Positions 43,640 to 53,845 of a stretch of DNA of 64,000 nucleotides are shown in pieces. Origin of the DNA: Primulina eburnea (taxonomy: Eukaryota > Streptophyta > Magnoliopsida > Lamiales > Gesneriaceae); contig NW_027330849.1 in the NCBI RefSeq assembly GCF_022965805.1, positions 124,001 to 188,000 on the forward strand, read 5' to 3'. The notes beneath the pieces are model-generated. The model was not told the DNA's origin. It worked only from the letters and a program-made list of their open reading frames with translations, and did no database searches. The position numbers were made by a program, and so were the translations under genes. The number at the start of each line of letters is the position of its first letter. Positions within the stretch are counted from its first letter, which is position 1.

Positions 43640-46600
43640 GATAATTTTATTATTGGATTTGAATATATGCATTGTATTCGCAATAAAAGGAAAGCCAAGA
43701 AGGGATTTGGAGCTTTGAAGTTAGACATGAGCAAAACATATGACCACGTAGAATGGAGATACTTGGAAGCCATCATGCTGAAGTTAGGCTTCGCTGCGAG
43801 TTTTGTAAGGCTGATCTTAAAATGTATATCTATTGTCTCTTATTCATCCGTGTTAATCACAATACTTATGGTAAGCTGATCCCAAAGCGTGGTATTCGTC
43901 AAGGTGATCCTTTATCTCCATATCTATTTGTTTTATGTGCTCAAGGACTTTCGGCCATATTATCTCTTGCGGTGCGAAATAAACTGTTTCAAGGAGTTAA
44001 AATTGCCCATAATTGTCAAGAAATCTCTCACTTACTGTTTGCAGATGATAGCTTAAACTTCTTTCGTGCTAAGGAAACAGAGTGCATACAGCTTCGAAGA
44101 TGTTTGAGAGTTTATGAAATAGCTTATGGACAAAGAGTAAATTATGATAAATTGGCCCTCACCTTCAGTCCGAGTGTTTCTTTGGATACTATAAATGCAA
44201 TCCAGACTACCTTCTCTATACTTGTGGTTCAAGGCCATGAAATTTATTTGGGCCTTCCTACGTTCTCTCTTCGTAGTAAGCGCATTCAATTCTCTAATCT
44301 TCGTGAAAGACTTATCAAGAAGATCAATGGCTGGGCATCACGGTTTTTCTTTGCTGTAGGAAAAGAAACTCTGATTAAATCAATCTTGCAAGCCATACCC
44401 TCTTATGCAATGTCCTGCTTTAAGCTACCTATTTTATTATGCCATGAACTGGAGCAGTTGTGCGCTAAATTTTGGTGGAATAAAACAACCGATGGAGAGG
44501 GAATGCATTGGGCTAGCTGGAGGAAATTATGTAGACCGAAACAATATGGAGGTATGGGGTTTCGTAATCTCTCTGAATTTAATCGTGCTTTTCTTGCTAA
44601 ACAGGTATGGAAAATTATTACGGATCCTTCCTCGCTTATGGCACAAACGCTCAAATCTCGATATTTTAAAGATTGTGACATTATGGATGCTATTTTAGGA
44701 TCGAATCCATCCTACATATGGCGATCGATCCTTTGGAGTCGAGATCTTATTCAAAAAGGATTAATGTGGAGAGTGGGGAATGGATACCACATCAATGCAC
44801 TTATTGATCGTTGGATTCCTAATCTCTTTTCTGGGAAAAGCTCGATGACAGGCTCAAGTGGTTGAGTAAGGTTCAAGAACTTATTTCATGTGACAGAACG
44901 TGGAATGAAGTTGAGGTACGCTCCAAATTTCCTACGTTCGAAGCAGAATGTATTCTTGATATACCTCTGAGAAATCAGCACACTAAAGATGATAGATTCT
45001 GGAAGTGGGGAAAGAAAGGCAATTACACAGTTAAATCAGGCTACTTGGCTCAAATTGGATGCTTCGATCCACATGAATCTCTATCGCATTCTCGTTGGAA
45101 AAGCGGTGGAAAAAGATTTGGCAGCTAAACATCCCACATAAAGTTCGAATATTTTTTTGGTGTGCGAGCAATGAATTAATTCCCACTTAACTGAACTTGT
45201 TTAGAAGACATTTACATACCAATAGATGTTGTTTTTATTGTAGCTCTTCGAATGCTTCAACAAGCCATTGTCTAATCTTTTGCCCCCTTGTAAGGCATAT
45301 CTAGAAAGGTACGCTTTTTTGGCCATATCTAAAGAAATGTGGTGTGTTGTCGTTTATATCATGTGAGTTGTGCCTAATGGATCAAGTTTCACCTGCTGAA
45401 TTTGAATTGTTTGCAATGCTGGCTTGGGAAATTTGGAAAGAGATTTGTATTTTAAAACATAATAGCTATATTCCCAACAAATGTATTAAAGTTGAGTGGG
45501 TTATGTCGTATCTTGAGCAATTTAGAACAGCTAGATGTGCTTGAAATTTAGCTTCAGGGGAGGTGCAGAGTAGCAGGGATATGAGGTGGGTGCCTCCTCC
45601 GTTGGGGCAGTGGCGACTTGATGTCGATGCTGGGTTTAATGATACTGTTGGTAAATATAGTGTGGGTGCTGTGATTCAAAATCATTTTCGAATTATTTTT
45701 GCTGCCTCAGCCATTGGCATACGAAAACCAGGATCAGTGTTGGAGGCAGAACTCTCGGCTATTCATTTTGGTTTGATGCTTGCTGTGAGAGGTAACTTTT
45801 CTTTTGTTTGGGTTTTCTCGAACTCCTGTAATGCTGTTAAAGAGGTGACGTCGAAGTCTGAGGCTCGCAACCATCAAGGACTGTTAGTCTTGAACATATT
45901 GGATATTTTTACTTCTGGTAGATTTAAAAAGTTAGATCATGTTAGTAGAAATGCAAACAAGTTAGCGCACTGTTTAGCGCGTTTTGCTTTATCTCATCTG
46001 TGAAGGCCCGAAAATACTTGCTTGAAAATTTGCGGAAAATTTAAAATTTTCTTTTAAAAATAACTGAAATTGCCTCGTTCATAATTAAACTGATAAACAA
46101 AGTCAAAGTTTAAAATATCGCAGCGGAAGAAAAATAAAGTTGCCAAAAATCACAATTTAAAATTATCCAACAACTGATAAAAAAATAGTTTGAGAAATAA
46201 AATAACAACTGCTGCACTGAGGTCCTCGGGTGCCACTACTGCCGACCCAAGCTGACTCACTGGTCCCCGCCCTCAGCCCTAGCCTCATCAACACCTACAA
46301 CAATCAAGTCTAGTGAGCCTAAAGACTCAGCATGCATATATCGCAGGTAACGAGTAAAATCTGAAGTAAAAATACTCATGGGATATGCTGAAAATAATCT
46401 GTACTGAGCAATTAAATTACGTGCATAGCTGAACTGAAAATCACAGTAAAAATATTTGCTCCTTGGAGCCTGTACTGAAATAACTGGTAAAATTTTCTGT
46501 TGAGATTATGTTTTACGCCTGTGGCCACTGCACTAAGCTAAATCTGATCGGTAACTGGCTACCGGGGAGGCTGAAGCTATCTAAGCTGGCCGGTCACTGG

Positions 46601-48974
46601 CGACCGGGTGGTACCACACTGGACTGATCGGTCACTGGCGACCGTCTAAAATATCACTCCCACATAGTGAATGAACCACAAGCCATATCGCATAAATCTC
46701 AAAAATAATCATTTTCTATTTAATGCACGTAAAATAATTAACTGGCATAATGAAAATTTCTTGTATTAAAATCATGTACTCGCGATATTTAAAAATATCT
46801 ATATGGCTTGATTGAAGAGTGAAAGAAGATATAAACATGCCTTGGTTTGTTTTGACAGAAAAACAAACGAATAACGACGCGGCGCGGCGGAGACCGAGTG
46901 CTCTTCACTTTCTCACTTAATTCCTTTAAATTAAGCATGCACCATAAATATTATAATTGCGTAAAAATCGTAAACGTGATGCATGAACATTTCAAAAATA
47001 TTATGATTTGTGCTCAGGGCGCTGCTATGACTAAAATCTCACCCCGGGTGCAAAATGACCATTTTGCCCCTGGAAACCCAAAAATTATTGTTTCAACCCT
47101 GGACCTCTAAAATTTCCCGAAGCTTACCAAACTCCTTAAAATAATCCAAAACATTTTTAAAAATATTCCCAGACGTAATTCGAGCCCAAAATACAACTTA
47201 ATCTAATTGTTTTTAAAACTTGAACCGGGGTCCCGGTTTTAACCCGAATTAAACCGAAACTCAATCAAATTATTCCCAACTTTTTACCATATCTTACAAC
47301 CACTTAATAGGTCCTAAATTACTGTCATTTAGCGGCTAAACCTCGGCTGAAATTTCCAGATTCTGAAACCAACTCTCGGCCCTTTCTTGTTGCGCCACCT
47401 TGCATTATTCTATCTCTTAACCCACGCCATCATCTAATCACCGATGCACCAGCTCATAGCCCACTTAACATGGACCTAGATTAGACTCTAATGAACCTCA
47501 TTTAACCACACAATCGGCCTCATGCAACCTCCACTAACACCTCACCCGCTAGACACCAAAAGTGGCTCCCCCGACTCTCCTTGCATTCGGTACCAATGTC
47601 TCACTCAAGAGATCGGTCCAGCAGTGCTAGGACTATACCAGGACATGGTTCGGACCCATCATGAGTAGATCCATCGCCTGGACTCATCCTGGCACCGCCG
47701 GTTCCTCCCCTTAGCCCTCGATCTACTACAACCAAGCCTCTCCATGGCACGCTACTCTCAGTCCTACCCTTGAAGCGATCAGCAGCCAACCTAGGCTCCA
47801 AAACAGTACCTGAACACCACGAGTAACTCCTAGACAACCAAGAACAGCGGCCCCTTGCAAGAAACTCAGAAAAATCGTGAGCACCGAAAAAGAATGTAAG
47901 GGAGGTTAGTTCGATTATGGGTGTGTGGGCAGTGCCCACACCCCATATGAGTGGTTGAGATTCCATCTCATGGGGAAAAAAATTAAAAAAAAATAAAATT
48001 GGGCCAGAAAAAATTCTGGCCCTTGGATGTACCCCTGCAGGCAGTGCCTGCAGGGGTAGGATGAAATAATCCGATGAAAGGTATGGTGGAAATCCTTTGC
48101 AAGACAAGAGGCCACCGACGGTTTTTTTTTTTATTTTTATGAAGAACAGCCCTGAATTCGAGAGAGGAGGCAGCTGGGGTAGGGTGTCGGCTGATAAAGT
48201 CTTTAGGTTTAGGGTTAAGTGTGTTTAGGTAGATTATTATATAGAGAAAATAATAATTAATGGGCTCTAATTAAATAATTAAAAGTTTAAAAGAGTTTTA
48301 AGCCCAAAAAGCTTAAAAGTAGGCCCATTAAACCCGAACACACTCCCGTAAAATATTTCGAGTTGAAAAGATTTTTAAAATGTTAGCTGAACCCTTAAAA
48401 AATCTCCCGATTCGCTAAAATTTACGTACCGTTAAAAATAAAGTCTCGCGGGTAAAAATACCCTAATAAAATCTTATTTTAGAAAAATACACTTAAAAGG
48501 CTCTAAATAATTTATAAAAATTAATCGTGAACTAAAATAATTTTTCCTGAAAATTCCCTGGTCTTCGATCCTCGATCGAGCGTGAAATGCAACTTAAAAA
48601 ATCTTAATGCACGAACTTTTGAAATGTAATGAAATAAACATGCTAGAATACCACTTCTTAAATAAATCTTTATTAGCTTAACACAATTCTCCATCTCCAG
48701 TCCGACCTCACTTATTTAACTGAAACAACAAACTACTGAACTGAATTAATAAAATAATTAACTTCAAAGAAATGCATTAAAATAAACATGCACTGAAGTC
48801 AATTAAATTTTTAAAATAATAGAATTATGCATGGCTTGTATGCAGTCTAAAAATCCGGGTTCTACATCATCCTTCTCGTTCATGTTGGATGGAAGATTTT
48901 TACCCATCGTGATTGATGGATTTAGCTACTGTTGATTTAATTAATGTATAATATCTGATTTCCTCACAAAAAAA
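43640..48974 (+). mobile_element. 5'-truncated L1-type LINE, interrupted by a solo LTR
   Basis: Plus-strand ORF2 remnant. The reverse transcriptase homology starts around 43640 (DNFIIGFEYMH). It runs through GALKLDMSKTYDHVEW, a frame change near 43870, RQGDPLSPYLFVLC and the catalytic box LLFADDS. A frame change near 44860 and an LTR-RVT zinc-finger-like region (about 45130-45300) with stops follow. Then comes an RNase H domain (45563-46003). Its acidic residues are LDVDAGF and LEAELSAIHFG, but the usual SDS is SNS, so one catalytic Asp is Asn. The last codons and A-rich tail (ACAAAAAAAAG, 48966-48976) lie beyond the solo LTR at 45999-48866. The 5' breakpoint is approximate, and no clear target duplication was seen. 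Confidence 0.85.
45999..48866 (-). mobile_element. Solo LTR of the gypsy-like family, 2.87 kb
   Basis: Plus strand starts TGTGAAGGCCCG and ends GGGTTCTACA, flanked by TCATC at 45994-45998 and 48867-48871. Orientation is inferred from the related arrays, where primer site and polypurine tract lie on the minus strand. It is related to but diverged from the LTRs at 53846 and 59354, and more distantly to 2652-5314 in reverse complement. It contains the palindromic block at 47051-47066. An open frame of 168 codons inside is treated as chance. Confidence 0.9.
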
Positions 48975-49197
48975 AGTGATTCGAATTCTCTCAAACTGAC
49001 ACGAAACTAGTCCGAACATCGCACTGATAATAATTAATAACACAAGGGAGGTAAACCCAAAAAATTTGGAAGTTGATTCAAGAGGCAAACCCAAAAAATT
49101 TCTATAAGACACATGAAAATTTAAAAGTCTCTTCGTCCAGTTAAGAGGGTCTGCCTGGATCATACCAAAAAGGGGAACAATAACTCAGAAAATCTTA
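48975..49197. other. Spacer between LINE tail and PSRP3-like gene
   Basis: 223 bp, with no gene seen; probably the 3' untranslated region of the minus-strand gene. It holds a short repeat (GGCAAACCCAAAAAATTT-like, about 49051 and 49083). Confidence 0.5.
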
Positions 49198-49742
49198 CTA
49201 AGATAAGTTCCCTCCACTCTGCTGCCACAAATTAATGATATCAGTAGCTTGATTGAGCAGAACAACCATCTGTTTCTGGGAAATCCAAGGCTTACTCTCC
49301 AGAAAAATTTTAAGCTCTTCCCACGCATCTTTCCTCGGCCAAAAATAATATGGGCTCAAAGGAACAGTCCCATGACCTCCCGCAATCACTTGATCTAAAG
49401 CTATCCCTATGTTCTTTTCCATCCAAACGAATTTCAAAACCAGCCTCGGTCCCTCCATAGGCATCACCACAACTCGCAGTTTCTTCTTTACTTTTTTATT
49501 ATTGTCAAGATCATGATTATTATTATCCAAGATCAATGATTCATGAGTGGTAGAGGGAGATGAAACACGGATTTTGAAGGGTTCGAGTTTGATTTTGCTG
49601 GGTTGGGGTTGATGATAAGAAAAAGGTGGAGTCTTTCTTCAAGGTAAAAAATATTGGATCTCTGGGGAGTTTTGATTTGAGAAAAAGGTCTAAGTGGATT
49701 CTCGTTGTGGGTTGAGACTTGAGAGCACACCGGTGTGAACAT
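49198..49742 (-). pseudogene. PSRP3: Plastid 30S ribosomal protein PSRP3 (Ycf65/cS23) homologue, N-terminus frameshifted
   Basis: The C-terminal 85 or so residues match the plastid-specific ribosomal protein 3 family: [47 protein letters not shown] and a terminal [16 protein letters not shown]. The loop before GTVPLSP reads IAGGH, which looks one residue longer than I expect. The frame holding the core is open only back to 49638 and has no ATG at a suitable place. A plausible transit-peptide start (MFTPVCSQVS, ATG at 49742-49740) lies in another frame that stops at about 49533. One frameshift around 49600-49640, or an unrecognised small intron or sequencing error, would explain this. The product normally sits in the chloroplast small ribosomal subunit. 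No intron is evident. Confidence 0.8.
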
Positions 49743-49833
49743 CTTGTCCTCCGCTGGCAGAATTATTCGAGGGAGAAGAAAATGGCTTTGGGGACTGCGC
49801 TTGTTCAACTGCGCTCGTACTCTTAATAAATAA

Positions 49834-50204
49834 CTAGTAACCGTGGCTAATATATTAAATATTTATGATATTAAAACATAATGACGTCACAACATAAAGA
49901 AAAGAGTTTATTTTTCACGGTGGTTAGTTTGGAGAAGAAATAATATTATTTTTCACGTGAGCAGTTTCCTTATGACAGTGAATATAATATTATTTGTTAA
50001 GAAAAAATATAATATAAAAAATGAAAAGTGTAAAATAAGAAAGAAAGTTGGTGTTCTCATAGAGCGGTTATTATTAGGGGCTCAACTATAATAAAATAGT
50101 AAATAGTAAATATAAAAAATTAAAAAGGGTAAAACAGGAAAGAAAGTTGGTGTCTTCACAGAGCAGTTATTATTAGGGTCTCATACTTAATATAATAGTA
50201 TAGA
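49834..50204 (-). mobile_element. Non-autonomous Helitron, copy 1 (371 bp)
   Basis: Minus strand starts TCTATACTATTATATTAAG (at 50204) and ends CTAG (49837-49834). It is inserted between host A and T (A at 49833, T at 50205), as Helitrons do. The hairpin next to CTAG is largely deleted, compared with copy 2. It contains an internal direct repeat of about 100 bp (GAAAGAAAGTTGGTGT units at about 50040 and 50139). No coding sequence. Confidence 0.8.
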
Positions 50205-50349
50205 TAATTTTCATTTTTTAACTTTTACAAAAATACAGTTTATTTTTTTCCTTCATAATTTATAGATAGATAATTATTGTTTCCCAAATTTGTTTCATCG
50301 TACAACATTTTAAGACAACTGTATTTTCCTTCCAAACATCATATATACA
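50205..50349. other. AT-rich spacer between the Helitron copies
   Basis: 145 bp; nothing recognisable. Confidence 0.6.
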
Positions 50350-50490
50350 CTAGTAACCGTGGCACACACGTTGCGTGTGTCCTAAATACATGTGGCTAAT
50401 ATATTAAATATTCATGATATTACAACATAATGACGTCACAACATAAAGAAGAGAGTTTATTTTTCACGGTGGCTAGTTTGAAGAAGAAAT

Positions 50491-51117
50491 ATTAGCCGAA
50501 ACCTCATAATTTCCCCTGATTTGATTAAATTTGCGTACCGTTAAAAATAAAGTATTGCGAGTAAAAATACCCAAATAAAATGTCATTTTTGAGAAATACC
50601 CTTAAAAATACCTTAACTTAATTTATAAAAATAAATCGTATAATAAAATAATTTTCCTGAAAATTTTCCGGTCTCCGATCCTCGTTTGAACGTGAAATGA
50701 ATCTAGAAATTCTAATGCATGAATTTCATGGATTAAATCCTATCATGCATTAATTATGCCTAAAATGCATAAAAATAATTAAACATAAATTAATGAAATA
50801 AACATACATTTAATGCTTTAAAAACAATTAAATAAAATACCAAAGAAATTTAATAACTTGCATGCATGACAACTTTATAAAATATATTTAATAGCATGCT
50901 AAATTACCACTTCTTAAATAAGTCTTTATTAACTATCTCAATACTCCATCTCCAGTCCGGCCTCACTTATTTAACTGGAAAGATAACAATTAAACTACTG
51001 CGTAAAATAAATAAATTTAAAGAAAAGAATTTAAATACTCATACGATAAAAATCATTTTAATTTTAAATACTAGAATTATGCATGGCTTATACGCAGTCT
51101 AATTTACGGGTTCTACA
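50491..51117 (-). repeat. Truncated outer LTR of the array
   Basis: 627 bp corresponding to the last part of 59354-62410 (from 61784). About 2.4 kb of LTR is missing at its left. Confidence 0.9.
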
Positions 51118-53485
51118 ATCCTTCCCCCCTTGAAAGAAATTTCGTCCTCGAAATTGGCTTATCCTTGATAAACAAAAAGTTTAGACTCTTAATTCTAGAA
51201 TCTTAATAATCCACGCTTCCGATGCGCTACTTTGATTAAATATTAAGGTATCCTTACGTCTCCTCAATAGTCAATCATTAATAAATTTGTCTACCAAAAT
51301 CCTCGTTGTGAATCGCAACTTAAAACAACTTATGGTGACTTAGTTCTATTCAACGATAGCCCCAAATTTTGAATTACCTCGCAATTCTTCTTTCTAGAAA
51401 TGGATGTCCGAACTTATCGCACCTTACTTTTCTTATACTATACTCGTAATATTCATCGACTTATTATATTAGCATTTATACAGTTCGACTTAAGAAACCT
51501 TTGTACCAAAATTTACTGATCGACTACTATTCTCAGTAGAACGCTTAAAGGCTACACCTTATTTCAACCTCATAGTAGTATTAGCCTAAAATCCTGAAAT
51601 CGAATCTTTATCTTACGACACTATAACTTATTATTTACAAGTGCATCCCGGGTGTGAAATCGTTGTAAATCTTAAACCTCGAATAACGTTAATCCATAAA
51701 ACTCAATTATACAACATTGACCTTCTACCTCAATAATAACACTTCTAGCATCAATTACCTGCTCAACTATCCTCTTCCCAATTACAATCTAGTTGAGGCC
51801 TGAGACTCTGAACTTCCTCATTGGAACAAGTGTCGCATTCTTATGTATCCTTAATGCTTACTTAATTTTAGCATATAAACTTAATAAGTTAGCCCAAGGT
51901 AACATTAGACCAACTTTAATAAATCAATTTCACTTATAACCCATAGAATTCTAGAATCCCCATATCAAGATTTTAGATTTCTTACTTGATAAAAAAAAAT
52001 CTTAATATTCATCAATTGATAACTTATATTGAACACAACTAATTCCTTTTTTTTTTTTTTAATTTCACCCAAAATTTCCGTATGAACAAATATCCCATAA
52101 ATTTGAAATTCAGACTTACCTAATCCAAATAGCTTTGAATAAAATAATTCCAATACACATATCCGTTTAGTCCCAAGTTTGTTAAAGACTTCCAAAATTT
52201 CTCAAGACAAGGTGTCTACCTCACCTCTTACGTGCGTCTACCAATTAAACTAACCATCATCGTACCCAACTTCCCAAAATTTTAAAATTCTCACAAGGTA
52301 TAATCTTAATTGTTAAGATCATGACTAAAACTTGTGACACATCAAACTTATGTTCCCAAAAATTTACTAACTCAATGTTTATTCTTATAGCTTAACTAAC
52401 CGATCAAATTTACCTTAAATCATCATCACTTTAAATTCTTAATTTGCCACAACATTATTTCACTAACGCTTAAAATTTCACGCCTAAGATTGATTCATCC
52501 TACAATGTCCTTGGTTACCATTCATTATACCTTATAACCCAAACATCTAAATATTCTATATTTCCTTCGAGCCTAAATAACCGAAAATTCCTACCATTTA
52601 AACCGTTCAATTCTCACTTACTACTAAATAAGTTCTCAAGTTTCTTAAAATTGTAGATTAATTCTTACTCTCCTCGAATATCATCCAATTTTTTTTTTCC
52701 TAAATCTCGAAATTCCACAATTACCCATTAGTTCTCAGTATTCCCAATTTCATTTTATAGATTTCCCGTATCATAAGGTTCAATAGCCTTAAGTTTATTA
52801 AACCCGAAATTAATTCCCATAACACGTCTTACATTTCTATAAATACTTAAAATCCCAAGTGTTCCTCAAACGTTCGCATTTAATCCTTAAAATTTTGAAA
52901 ATTGCAATCTGACCCTTACAGTTCTCCAAATTTACAATTTTGGCCCTACAACTCTCCGAAATTTGCATCATTGTCCCCATAAAATTTTTTCATTTTTACC
53001 TCATTAAACTTTTAGATTCTCGAACTCGAAATTCAATCCCAAAATTTGGTAAATTCGAAAATAGTCCCTTAGAATTTTATTTTTGAACTTAGGTCCTCAA
53101 ATAATTGGTTATTACAATTAGGTCCTTAAAATTCTCAACTCCTGCAATTCAATCCTCAAATCCAACTATGTAGGGCATGCATCCTAAATAAATTATCATA
53201 ATTAATCTTACTTTTCCATAGATACCTAAAATCCTCAAATTGTACATTTATAATCCTACTGCTTGTCGTAGTCTTCGAATCGCTGTTGCTTAGGAAATCC
53301 TCAAAAATTTACTCGACTAGCAACCAAGAACCATTAATAATTTCTTAGAAATTCTACAAGTCTCAAAAGCATTCATAATTTTTAAGTTTATTTATGGCCC
53401 ATAAATAGAACATCAGTACTACTAACCCAAAAATTAATATAGTCAAATAATTTACGACCTCTCTTAATTCACAATAGCAAAATTC

Positions 53486-53599
53486 TCATTTATGTCCGGT
53501 GGGGGGTGGAGGTGCATTTCCCTCCTGCCTCTGATGCTCACCGTCCTCATGACGGCGCTCATCATCCCTCGCGCGCTCAACAAGGCGTCTAGGAGGCAT
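53486..53599 (-). pseudogene. Vestigial gag start, copy 1
   Basis: A 37-residue frame starting MPPRRLVERARDD and ending PPPPTGHK-stop. The MPPRR start is characteristic of plant Ty3/gypsy gag proteins, and the position a little downstream of the primer site is where gag begins. The rest of gag is gone. Confidence 0.55.
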
Positions 53600-53830
53600 A
53601 TTGTTCCATACATATAACCCAAACGTAACCAACATGAATAATTCCCTAATTTCTTTAAATTTAAGTAAATACTGAATAAGAAAATATGAACGTAAAATAT
53701 TTCATGAAATCATGCTGTTAAAATAATTCATGCTTTAAATAAAATGCGTAAATGTAAAACTTACACACCGAAGACGTGACTTCGTGAGCTTCTCGTGGTC
53801 AGTAGTAGTGTAACCCTTTACAAGAACATA

Positions 53831-53843
53831 GGCTCTGATACCA
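53831..53843 (-). other. Primer binding site 1 of the array (tRNA-iMet type)
   Basis: Plus-strand GGCTCTGATACCA, two bases from the LTR start at 53846. The repeated counterpart is at 59339-59351. Confidence 0.9.
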
Positions 53844-53845
53844 GC

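Larger units (their letters stand above)
51118..53845 (-). other. Interior 1 of the array
   Basis: Contains the polypurine tract (plus-strand CCTTCCCCCCTTG, 51120-51132), AT-rich non-coding sequence related to 5315-7902, a vestigial gag start (53486-53599) and the primer site at 53831-53843. No other coding potential. Confidence 0.85.

Noticed and set aside
43544..43640. Possible 5' extension of the LINE upstream of 43640
   Set aside because: Translated residues before DNFIIGF do not resemble LINE reverse transcriptase; treated as intron 8 of the diflavin reductase, with the exact breakpoint uncertain.
47601..48107. 168-codon minus-strand open frame
   Set aside because: Lies wholly inside the GC-richer part of a solo LTR; no recognisable domain and no start context support.
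49782..49830. Plus-strand start MALGTALVQLRSYS
   Set aside because: Stops after 14 codons and lies opposite the upstream region of the PSRP3-like gene.
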